From Prochilodus magdalenae (Eukaryota; Chordata; Actinopteri; Characiformes; Prochilodontidae): a stretch of 64,000 nucleotides of DNA. Under the pieces are notes generated by a model. That model did no database searches. It was not told where the DNA came from and saw nothing but the letters and a program-made list of their open reading frames with translations. Both the position numbers and the translations under genes were made by a program. The stretch's first letter is position 1. Each line of letters starts with the position of its first letter. Below, piece after piece: positions 47,887 through 59,260 of the stretch. The stretch lies in assembly GCA_024036415.1 (NCBI GenBank), contig JAMWET010001329.1, positions 248,001 to 312,000 of the forward strand, given 5' to 3'.

Positions 47887-50800
47887 GAAGTAAAGCTAAA
47901 TAGTAAGAAGTAAAGTATTTTCTTATTTGGTTTGAAGTTTCCTAAGTGAGGTTTAGCTTCTTTTGTTGTCATTTGATGTAAAGAAGCATTTCTTTACGCT
48001 TGGTTCCGACACTGAGGTTCAGTTCTTTTGGCTGTTTGGTGATCCTGTTTCTTACACGGTTACGAGTTAATTGCCCTTCTTTGTTTGCTGTTGGAATGCA
48101 TTGATTCAGGCCGTTCTGAGAGGAATTGAGGTCGTTCACATGGTCCTGTCATGCTGACACACGCAGGAAATACAAACGTGGATTTTTTTTTCTTTCTGTC
48201 TTTCTGTGTTCTTTTTTTGTCTTTCTTTCTGTTTTAGCTGAGTTTATTCCGCTGCTGTCTTTAAGCTAGACAGAAATTCATTTGTGGCGGGGGTGTGTGT
48301 GTGTGTGTGTGTGTGCAGGATGGTTTAGGTTTTCACTGCGAGGGTGGGGCAAACCTTAATTACAGACTGTCTCTACTTTTCCAGAAAGGGTCTTCTGTGA
48401 AAGTATGTGTGTGGATGTTTTAGGTGGATCCTCCTCTGGTGCATATCAATGTAGCCTGAAAACATGCATTTATGGAAAGCCAAAAATTACAATATACTTC
48501 CAGTGATTTGCAGCAAAGCAAGCATACATTACTTTTTGCTCCCTGTCTTTGCAGGAAGGCTGTATTGAATGGTATCTTTGTGAGATCTCAGCATCTTTGC
48601 TTACTGTTGTATTAATTTGACTGATAGCTTGAGCTTATACTGAAAGTAAGTTAAAGCTCAAAATTCATAAAGTATATTTAATATTAATGTCTGTGTATCA
48701 GTGGACAAGCAACAACGTCCAACAGCGCCGTTCCATCTTAGTCATTTATATTTCATTCCATTATTTCTTAATATTCCTTTCCATGCCTTCTGGGAACAAA
48801 AGTTAAATCTCAGTATTAACTAACATGGACTTCTACATGGTCCCTGGGCCACACTTTGTTAAAGGCCTTTGGGGTTGCAGGAAACAACCTTCAGATCTGT
48901 CCATACAAGGAATGATTGGATAACTAAAGTGAAGTACCTTCTGCCTGCCTAACTGTGAAATGTGTTAATGTAGCAACTGGTGTAACCCAGGTTTCCCAGG
49001 TCTGTGTGTATGATGTTTCAATTGACATGTCCCCATGTGGGTGTGTGCGGGGGATGGGAGGGAGTATATCCCTGTGAGTGTGTGTGTGTGTTTCTGTGAG
49101 TGTGTGTGTGTGTGAGTGAGTGTGTGTTTCTGGGATAGACTTTGAGTGTGTAATGCACAATGCATTACATTCCTGCTCTCCTGCTGAGCTTCTCGTTTGT
49201 CCCCTCCATTCCTGCCTACTTACCCCCAGTGTGTCTGTGTGCATTTGTGTGTGAGAGGAGAGAAAGGGAGGGAGGGAAAAAGAGGCAAAGAGTTTTTTTT
49301 TTTAAGGAAAAACTGAATACACACGCTAACCGCAATAACAGTACAAGTGACGTAGTGCTTGCTGGGGTATTGCTGTGTTGGCTGTTTACTTTTATTAATT
49401 GTTAGCAAGATTTAGCTGTTTGTTGGCTTGAGTGTCGGAAAACTATAGACACCAGACCCACACAACATTCCAATAGGTTCTTTTCCCTCCCCCTTGCACA
49501 GGATGCCAGAGGTCAGAGGTTAAACCTGGAGACCCAAAACTTAGGGAGTGCACTAGTGAGAAGTTGTTGCAGATGAATGCAGTTGCAGGGGCTAATTTAT
49601 CTCATTTAGAATAAAGTTCTGCAGCAGGTTTAAATAACTTGGCTCACATTGTGACCTGAAAGAGTCACCTATTTTTCAGTTGTGTGTACTTGCCTTTTTT
49701 TCTTTGGTTTGTGGTGAGTTTAGGTGTGAACTTTTGACCGCATTCCACAGTATTTGTATGTTAATGTGTTGTGGTGTGGCCATACATCTCTGCCATCAAA
49801 GTCTTCCCAGAGCACACACACACACACAGCCTGTCTGTCGTGGTGAAGTTTAATGTGCTCCATGCAATGACTCTGCATATGTGCGTGTCTGTGCAAGTCA
49901 GAGACGTGAAATTTGCATAATTTCCAGTTAAGAATGAATATATCTTACTAAAGCCAATAAGGAAGCTGTGTGTAAAGTGTAGGTTTTTGTGAAATTTTGA
50001 AAGTATACAACATTATGTGAAGTTCAGTACAATGTATCATCAACTGTATCTACAAATAGTGGTGCTAGAAGGATGCTTTTATATCTACAGAGAAGCGCCA
50101 TAGAGCCACAGTGTTGCTACAAGCCTAGTTGTTTTTACTTTGAAGCAGCAGCCTGAATTTGGTGGCCCTCTAGCATGTATTAGGTCATGTAGAAAGAGGA
50201 AGAATCCTTGTGAAAATGTTCTACTCTAGAGAATTTCTTGGTAACTTGTAAGGGCAGAGCTAGAGCTTTTGGAATAGGGTTGCCAGATAAGACCCAGAGA
50301 TTATATGGGGGTGGCACACTGCTTAGAAACATAAAACGAATGGTGCGTTGTTGGGTGGGTCTGTATGTGACTCAGTTTGATGTATAAACTGTGTGTTTGG
50401 GTCAAGCTAATTCAACAGATAGCTTTTTTTTTTTAATGAAGAATGTTCAATAACTTTAACTTCAAGAAACACATGTTATATAGAAATGAAATTCTTTCAT
50501 ATCATTCTCTATAGGTTACACAAGACTCTAATGATTAGAAAGTAGTCAGACATCACTGTATAAACATCACACATTTATGGTATTCAACTATAAAGCGGTA
50601 ATTAATTAGCATAATATATGAATAAAGCTTATTACCTGTTTGCAGAGCAAATTAGCTGATCACAGCAGTTACACTAATTATTAAATGCTGCTTTATCAGA
50701 CTTATGTAACTGATTGGGTACTGATGGGAGAATTTTACCATAAAGGATAGTTTGTGCTTTGTTAATGATGGCTGAATGATGATGACTGACTGTCACACTT

Positions 50801-51324
50801 ATAGTTACTGGGGCGTGTTACTTTTGCGGTCATGCTTCATTCCAGGGTAAAGGAAAGGTAGAGCAGGAAAATTAATATCCTTATAGGAAAATTGTCATAA
50901 ATAGGATATTTTGACAACCTAGTATGGTTGAGCTGACTTTGTACCTAATTAACATTAAAAACATATCATTTTTTTGTTGTGAGAATTCTGAAAACCTAAA
51001 TTTGGACCAATGGAAGACTGTCATTATTTAGCACAAATAATGTGAAAAAGCAAATAGGATGAATTCTCACCGTCAAAAAAAAGCTCCCAAAGAAGTGAAG
51101 TAAACTGGGACAAGTGACAGCAGAAAACTTGATAACCACTGTCCTGGAAAAGGGAGAGGTGTGTGCTGGGTTTTTTATTTTTTATTTTTTGTAGCTACAG
51201 GCATTTAGTTCTAGAAGCTCATAACCACTGTTTCTTCTTTATCAATTTTAGCCTGCCTGCTAACTGGCCAATAAAGCTAGCAACTATTTCAAGCTGTAAG
51301 ATTTCCATACAAATGATATACAAA
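47887..51324. other. dlgap1: Intron C-D segment of 3.4 kb
   Basis: Intron with short (GT)n runs at 48293-48315 and 49077-49125. No transposon, exon or RNA gene is supported. Confidence 0.4.
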
Positions 51325-51544
51325 TATATCGTCGCTGTCCAAAGAAAAACAGGTGTCTCCAAAATGGTAACTTTACAGGAGAGGGCAAAAACCTCATCTG
51401 ATTTTAATGTAAGTCAGTGGAACCCGACATCTTTCCAAGCAGGTTGGTTCATTCATCTTTAATTTTCCACACTAAGTAAACAACAGCTTGTGTGGTCAAA
51501 GGATGCATAGATAGATGTTTTTCATTGGACAGTGACGCTATGTA
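51325..51544. mobile_element. MITE with 35-bp inverted repeats, copy 2
   Basis: This copy is about 220 bp, in the same orientation as 27015-27271. The left end is TATATCGTCGCTGTCCAAAG and the right end CATTGGACAGTGACGCTATG. The interior is shared (GTAACTTTACAGGAGAGGGC, CATCTTTCCAAGCAGG) but shortened by about 40 bp in the middle. A short GATA run has arisen near its right end. Confidence 0.75.
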
Positions 51545-52300
51545 TAAATGTATAAACTGTACACGCCTCCACTCGACAACACAAACGACCTCAAACACAC
51601 CCACAAGAGAAAAAAGTTGGGGCAAAGTAAACAATTTCTTGCTTGCTAGTGTGAACGTGAGGTTAGAGGTTGCATTTTATGCCTAGTTAAGTAATCCCAA
51701 ACATGTTCAATGATGTTGAGTTCAGGTTTCCTTTTCTTTCAGCAATGACTTTTTGACAGATATGTTTTTCCAGAAGCATAGCTCTGTTTTCTACCCTGCT
51801 CTAAAAGAGTGGAGCGTGGAGTGGAGCGGGACTTTTCTGCAGTATATCAAAGAAGAAAGCTTTAATAATGTTTTTGCATCTGATTCGACATGTGCACAGT
51901 ACCGTATTTGTATATGTACGTGTGCTTTTGTTAGTAGCACACATCGTGTGTAAGTGGCCTGTAATATTCTCTTACATGGGCATGTTGCTTCGGGGGGGGA
52001 AAGAGCACAGCAGGACACACTCTCTCTCCCACACACACAGTTCTGTCATCACACAGGTATGCAGACAGACTCAAGCAGACAGGGTGTGCAAGTGAATGGA
52101 GTGGAACTGCACCAGGCACAGAGCGTTAATGTAAAAGCCCCAATGTGTGTTTGCAAGCAGGTGATAAAAAGAATGACTTTGTGCCTCTGCCTGTTTTTTT
52201 GAGATGTTCTGGTGTGTGATAGGACTTTTTAGGTATTTTATGTTCCTGCGTTTTTATAGTTTTGTTTATTTTAAACAATGTTATATATACTGTATATCTA
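51545..52300. other. dlgap1: Intron C-D segment
   Basis: Nothing recognised. Confidence 0.4.
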
Positions 52301-52304
52301 TCTA

Positions 52305-52400
<96 letters not shown>
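52301..52400. repeat. Compound (AT)n(GA)n microsatellite
   Basis: ATCT repeats lead into about 58 bp of AT (52307-52364) and then 36 bp of GA (52365-52400). Confidence 0.93.
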
Positions 52401-52402
<2 letters not shown>

Positions 52403-52612
52403 CATAGGTAGATATAGATATATTGATGTTTGTGTGTGCGTGCACATATTTTTTCAGTCCTGTTAGAAAAGCACATCAGTCACAATAAGGCAGAAATGGG
52501 CTAATGTGTTGTTATTCATGATTTTGATGTGTCGGTTTTGTGTAAAATGCACCAAATAGTCCAATCGTGGTTATGTGTTTGTGTGTGTGTATATATATAT
52601 ACATATATATAT

Positions 52613-52970
52613 ATATTAGATTAGATTAAACTTTGTCATTGTGCAGAGTACAGGTACAAAGCCAATGAATCCAACCAGAAGTGCAAAATACATTATTATT
52701 TACATTAAGTACAAAACAGAATGACTAACAATTTGAGATTATTGTACATGTAGTGGTATATAAATAAATATATAGAATGTAGGTGTACACAGAATGTGAC
52801 ATAAGGGGGTGGTATATAAAATAGAATATAATTTACTATACATATATAGAGTAATGATGCAAGATTGCACAGAGCAGCATATGCTGAGCAAGTTGTAACA
52901 GTGTAAGCAATAACTACAGATATAAATAGTGCAATATATATGTGTATATATATATATATATACATGTATG
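52613..52970 (-). mobile_element. LINE 3' UTR fragment with ATTAG tail
   Basis: ATTAGATTAGATTAAACTTTGTCATTGTGCAGAGTACAGGTACAAAGCCAATG is the reverse complement of a typical fish LINE 3' end with a (TCTAA)n tail. The remaining 300 bp is AT-rich 3' UTR with no coding left. Its tail type differs from the GATA-tailed LINEs, so it is a separate family. Confidence 0.65.
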
Positions 52971-55890
52971 TGTGTGTTTTTGAAAGACCTTTAGAACCTA
53001 TTTCTTACCCTGAGTGGCAGCAGGAATGTTAAGACAGGAACCAAAGTAAATGGGCCGCTAAACTAATCTCATCCTCCGTCTCTCATCCTTCAGGGCATGG
53101 CTTTGCTTTGCTTTCAGACAATAGAGGCAGAGAGCGAGAGAGAGATTGAAGCCCATTGAAAGCTGTGGGATACTTAAAGAGCTTAGAAGGAATTGTTTAA
53201 AGTTCTAAAAACGTCATTATAAAGTGATGACATAACGTGATAGGAATAACAGCACAGTTATACTTGGTGCAACTGGTTGTTTATTTAGTGAAACATTCCT
53301 CATGCCTTATACAGCTGTTCCCAGCAGGTATTGTTGTTATGAAGTGTGCAGAGTTGTTTGGCGTGTATGTTGCATAAACTAGGTTTGGTTTAGGTTGCAG
53401 GTTCAGTGTGTCATCTGTCATTCATTGACCACGGTGTGTTTGTGTCTCCTGTCACTGATTGACAGGGCAGTTGACAGCTGTAGGGTGTGGAGGGAAGTAG
53501 GCCGTGCAATTGTGTTGGTGAACTTGGACTGGGGGAAAGTAGGTTACTTGCACAGTAACCAGGCAGACAGGAACACAAACACACACACATACGAGGCTAT
53601 GTTTGGACAGGATGTAAGTGCAGCGCAGAAATGTTTTGGCACGTATTCCCCATATTTTGGCCTTTTGAGCGTTTACATTTATATGTAAAGGAAGCTGAAG
53701 ATCCAACTGCAAGTGACCTATTCACAGATATGTCTTTTCAAAGCAGGCTGGCTATAATGCACTGAGAAACTGAGCATGCCTTGTTTAAAGTCACTTCCAA
53801 ACATTAAGATTCCAGTTTCGAATGCTACGTTTGGTGTAGCCAATCAAAACGAGTTAGAAACAGCGATAGCCTCCTATGCTAGCCTTGATATTATTGTTGC
53901 CATTTAAATTTGTGGGTGGACCATAAGTTTGTCAGTTCTTTGTAAAAGTTTAGAAAGTCTTAACTAAGTGTAACTAAAGCATAAATGCAATTTGTATCCA
54001 ATTACACAAAAGCCAAAGCACTGTTCTTTCTATTTCATTCGCTCGGCAGACATTTTAGAGCTAGCAGCTTAAACGCTTGGTGGTCCGGTCCTCTACTGCT
54101 GAAACAGACACAAGTACACACACTCAGACGGGCCACTCTGTGGAAAGGGCATGGAATTCATGTTCCTGCCTGTTGCCAGGGCTACACTATCACAAAGAAC
54201 TCCAGCTGTCTGGGCAGACAGAGCGTGTGTGTGTGTGTGAGTGGAGAGAGAGAGAAAGAACGAAAGAAAGGGTGAGAGAGAGAGAGAGAGAGAGGGTAGG
54301 CCAGGCAGAGGGACACCGCCCCTTTCCAAACACACTGCAGCTGGACTGAACTGTTCTTCCACACCCCCCTGCTCCTCACACACACACACACTCATAGGCC
54401 AGCGTGTTTGCTGCTTACACAGGGCAGCCCAGATGACCTTTGTGTGTTTGTTGTCTCCGTGTGCGTGTCTCATTCTGCACGAGTGTAGATTTGTAATAAA
54501 AACTTGGGTCTACTTCCAAACACCCACACACCCACACACAAGCATTAACAAGTTAGCTACAGGAGTCACGGTTTCTCTATTGGAGTCCGAATTTGACATG
54601 CAATATTCATACACAGTAAAATACAGTGCTGATCACTCTGTTTATTTGATTTGCGGTCGAAATGGTCTTTAAGTCGGTAATTCATTTTTTCAGTCGGTAT
54701 TTTTAAACAGATAAGATGTTAAATAATCTGACTGCATAATTAAACTGGATGAATGAAGACAAAAGACTTAAGAACTTGAGTTATGTAAACATTATAGAGA
54801 ACATGGACAGAACCGTGGAACACCAAACCTGCCACGGCATAAACAAGCAGAACAAAGGGCTGGGCCTTCAAGAGCGCAGACTGGCATTGAGATTCTCGGG
54901 TTGTGTGAATCAGAAAATGCGACCGACTTCTAGGACTGAACTTTGGAAGTGTGGAAAAACAGCTCTGTAGATTTCTCTGACATGATTAGAAACAGGTCTT
55001 TGAAACAGAAGCTGGCTTCTATCTATTTTTTGAATGGGCGTTTTGACAAAGAAGGAGTGAATTAAGTGTTGGTTCCTGAACTTCTGCCGAACACTGGATG
55101 CCTCATTAACGCTGAGTTTCAGGAATAAACATTTCATGCAACTTCTTCAGCTGATCTGTGGTTGAACATTAATTGGCTATGCTCTCTTACAAAAACAGCA
55201 GGCGGCGTACCTTCTCTTTCTGAAAGAGAAAGAAGATAGAAGGAGCTGAATGGGGACTGAGAGAGAGGAGGAGAGTGAAGGAGTTGCTGTATGACAAAAA
55301 TCCCCCCCTTTCTGGCCCTCAGCCAACAAATCCTTCTTTGTCAAAAGCTTCAAACAGCCCGCAGGCCGATGGGGGAGCGTGAATGGTGGATCTCCCTCCC
55401 CCCTCCTTCAAGTCCAATCAAAGCCCTCCCCCAGTCTGCGCTCCTCCTTCTTTTCTTTTGCGTTCTTTCTCTTTTCTTCGTTCCTTGTTTTAGCCGCTCA
55501 GTGCATGGATCCTGCTTTCAGCCTAATGAGACAGCAAGGAAGCACATGTATTGCCTCTTTTTACCTTTGGGCATGTTGATCACTTTCCAACTGTTATGTG
55601 AGAGAGAGAAGGGGAGACTTTGTGAGAGAAGTGGGCTGGCGTCGTAGGAGAACAAGAGAAAAATATGGTTAACCTGCAGGACCAACCCTAGTTGCTAAAA
55701 GTTTAGGGTTAGGCTTAAAGTCTGAGTAAATATAGACGCTTACATATGGGATACTGACTCCATGTCCTGACAGTGTATGAAAACATGTGTCAGGGAGTCC
55801 TTGTAACAAGGAAGGACACAAGTACACATCTGGTGTTACAGATTATTTTCTATTTTAGTTTTCTATTTAAGAGAATGCAGTCAGACGTGT
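52971..55890. other. dlgap1: Intron C-D segment
   Basis: Contains GT runs (54224-54240), GA runs (54244-54297), a CA run (54379-54392) and a CT-rich pyrimidine stretch near 55430-55490. Open frames at 54241-54672 and 54749-54970 have no recognisable domains. Nothing else supported. Confidence 0.4.
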
Positions 55891-55892
<2 letters not shown>

Positions 55893-55941
<49 letters not shown>

Positions 55942-55948
55942 TGTGTGA
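55893..55948. repeat. (GT)n microsatellite
   Basis: About 50 bp of GT with one TTTGT interruption near the end. Confidence 0.93.
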
Positions 55949-56604
55949 GCTGCAACTTTTTGAAAAGGCTTTGACATTGTCTTGACAGCAGACTTCCTTT
56001 TCACTCGCTCGCAGCCAGACAACCTTCTAAACCTGAGCTGCTTTTCTATATGTGTCCCTGGAACAACCATTGTTGATTGTCCCAAGGCCTTATAAATATA
56101 TCTTGGCAGTATAAAATATCTTATTTATCAAGATTAGATGAAGTCACCAAGGCTTCCAATTCATTTTCTTCACAATATTTGCACTTGGAATTTGCTATTT
56201 TGCTATTTTGTTTTTTGTAGCTCGGTATTAGTTTATTGAAACAAGCGAATTAGTGTACATTTAAAATCAGTACTCCGTTTGTATTCGTAACTACATGTTA
56301 CTTTATATTTTGATTTTGATGAAAAGTTGTATGGAGGTATATGGTCTTGTTTTGCTTTGATAACATCTTTTACATTTCTTGCCATGAGTTTGTTGTAATA
56401 GCATCAGACAAACAGGGAATAATGTGATTGCTCACCTAAACCTATTCATAGATAAGTTTGATTAAAAGAGTTTAGTGATACCTTGATATCCCAAGGAGTT
56501 AAGAGTGCCTTTTTATGTGTGAGAGAGCCTGAGGTTAAGGTGACTGGATGTATAATAAGCTCCATTCAGAATCACAGTCATGCATAGAGATGAAATGAAG
56601 CATA

Positions 56605-56605
56605 T

Positions 56606-56648
<43 letters not shown>

Positions 56649-56680
56649 CACACACACATACATACATACACACACAGACA

Positions 56681-56733
<53 letters not shown>
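56605..56733. repeat. (CA)n microsatellite
   Basis: About 128 bp of CA with short ATACAT and CAGACA interruptions near 56658-56690. Confidence 0.94.
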
Positions 56734-56735
<2 letters not shown>

Positions 56736-57564
56736 ATAAACACACTCACATTATTCTGCATGTTAGTGTAATAGAGGCTAGGTAGAGAAAACTGTCTGGG
56801 CTATTTTCTCTGAGACCTGCATGGGTTCATACGCAACCCATGGTTGTGATTTTGAGACTCAGCTTGTCTCTAATAGCACTTCTATGTCTAACCTGCACCA
56901 TTAAACACAAACTCCCAAATCTGATCCATGAAATTGAGACCTGTCTCAGCTTGACTGGTTTTGCTAAATTTGAAACCCAAACCTTGACCTGACCTGAGTA
57001 AGCCCTACAGTACTGTCATATTTAAGGCGTGTGCCGTAACTGCGACTTTGAGAGATACAAGCGTAACCTACCATAGTTAGAACTGCTAAATTTGAAACTT
57101 AACCCAGACTGGCAAATTTGATAGCCAGCTTCTGTTTATGAACAGAATATGCTCATCTGGTATAAAGTGATATTTTACACATCTGTAAAACACATACGCT
57201 GTTTCGAATCAAACCAGTGTTCTTTTGGACAAAACAATGTTGTGAGTTGTTTTTCAGTTTGACCATTATTTTTTTATTTTATTATTATTATTTTGCTAGA
57301 TTTCAAGTATTTCTCATTATAGTTCTGTGATATTACCCACCCTCTTCTGATCATCTATCAGCCCTTCTTTTTTTCACAGATGCTTCTTGAGAAAATGTTT
57401 AACATGCTTTGAGTTTAACAAGCAATGAGCATCTATTATGTGATTGAAACTGATGTACTGTTAAACCTCATCCCAGGTTGCGATCAGGGCTACATTGAAC
57501 CACTCCCCAAACTCTAAACACACCTATGAACTGTAATGCTGCAAGAGAGAGTGGAAGAGAGGAA
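56734..57564. other. dlgap1: Intron C-D segment between CA and GT tracts
   Basis: Nothing recognised. Confidence 0.4.
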
Positions 57565-57614
57565 TGTGTGTGTGTGTGTGTGTTTGTATGTGTGTGTGTG
57601 TGTGTGTGTGTGTT

Positions 57615-57677
<63 letters not shown>

Positions 57678-57687
57678 ATGTATATGT

Positions 57688-57738
<51 letters not shown>
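57565..57738. repeat. Compound (GT)n/(GTAT)n microsatellite
   Basis: About 170 bp of GT with two TTTGTATG interruptions 30 bp apart and a central (TATG)n block at 57660-57684. Confidence 0.94.
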
Positions 57739-57741
<3 letters not shown>

Positions 57742-58037
57742 ATAAACTTTAATAAAAACTGCAAAAAATCACTCCTTAGTGAACAAACCTGGCCTGAAAT
57801 CTGATCATCTGAGGTTAAAATTGGTTTATACTAGGTTGGATAGCAGACCTCTGGTACCTAACCCTGAACCTCCTCCTCTTGTATTTCAGAAAAAAACTTC
57901 CGAGTATGTATTTTTGTGTGTCTGTGTGCGTGTGTGTGCGAGCGTGTGTGTGGTAGGGGTGGCTTCAGAACTCTTACAAGGCACTATTATTCTTCTGCCT
58001 GTAGTGCTATAATCACAACTGTAAGCACAGAAGCAAA

Positions 58038-58039
<2 letters not shown>

Positions 58040-58086
<47 letters not shown>
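58040..58086. repeat. (CT)n microsatellite
   Basis: About 46 bp of pure CT. It is not next to any recognised exon. Confidence 0.93.
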
Positions 58087-58087
<1 letters not shown>

Positions 58088-58589
58088 AAACACTTATATG
58101 CTCAGTATCAAGAAGAAAAAGAAAATTCAGTCTGGTCCTCATGCTCTCTGATGTTCAGCTGTGTGTGTGTGTGTGTGTGGTGAGAGAACCTGTACTAACC
58201 TGCTCCTGCCAGCAGCAGGAAATGAGGGAGCTGTAAGAAAATGCACAGCCACTGTTTAGTCTCTTTCTCTCTCTCTCTCTCTCACACACACACAAACACA
58301 GTGCCACACACAGACACTGCGTGTTTAGTCTTCTCTGACAGCTGTGCTATTCTGAGACACATAGGCAGGAAGAGCATGGAGCAGAAATGGAGAGTTAAGC
58401 TTTTGATTATGTTAGTTTTTCCCCTCTACAGATTCAGCTCTTATATGTTTTCCCTTACAGTACTTTTTTCTTTTTTCCCAGAGGCACTCATACAGTATAT
58501 GATAAATGGAAAAATGTATTGGTGTTATATAATGTTGTTATAATCTATTGCTAGAATGTTTTTTGCTGCACAGTTTGAATATTATCCTC

Positions 58590-58690
58590 TAGTCCTTCAT
58601 CAGTGGTCGCAGGACACTGCCCACAAGATGCTGGTGGACTGTTCTCAGACCCGCAGTGACATTGAGGTGTTTAAACACCCCAGCAGTTGT
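58590..58690. repeat. Dispersed repeat fragment (family R)
   Basis: CAGTGGTCGCAGGACACTGCCCACAAGATGCTGGTGGACTGTTCTCAGACCCGCAGTGACATTGAGGTGTTTAAACACCCCAGCAG matches a conserved stretch of the same fish repeat seen at 47280-47495. Confidence 0.6.
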
Positions 58691-59206
58691 GTGTGAAGCT
58701 CCTTTAGAAAGCCCAATATAATTTGTAGTTATAGTCCAACAGCAAAACTCATATCAAATTTTTATTATTTCTTTTGAAAAAAAATGACTTTTTTTTGAAG
58801 GTCTTTATAAAGGGTGTGATACTGTCCTATATTGCATCATCTCTCTCCTTCAAACTACTCCTAAGCATTTGGCTTAGCAGCAACTAAGCAGACCAGATGC
58901 TGTAGTTAAGAAAGTGAACTGTTTTCCATTCTTGTTTGATGTCTACTGCTCAACAGTAGTATTTTTCCTTTGCGCCAAATGCTTTCAGTGGGTAACCGGT
59001 CTGGACTGCAGGCATATAATTTTAGCACTAAGAGTCTTTTTTACAACAGAACCATGCTGTTATTAGACTCGCAGAATGTGTTTTCCCATTGTCTTTCTCA
59101 AGTAAGCAAGACCTTTCCTGAAAAAGATGTCGGTGGCAGTATTTGTTGCTCCAAAACCAACAAATATTGTTTAGCATTAATGGTGCCTTCCGAGTGAACT
59201 GCACTA
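58691..59206. other. dlgap1: Intron C-D segment
   Basis: Nothing recognised. Confidence 0.4.
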
Positions 59207-59209
59207 GAT

Positions 59210-59260
<51 letters not shown>

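Noticed and set aside
54241..54970. Open frames of 143 and 73 codons as a possible second gene
   Set aside because: The first begins in a GA microsatellite and the second shows no domain, splice sites or promoter.
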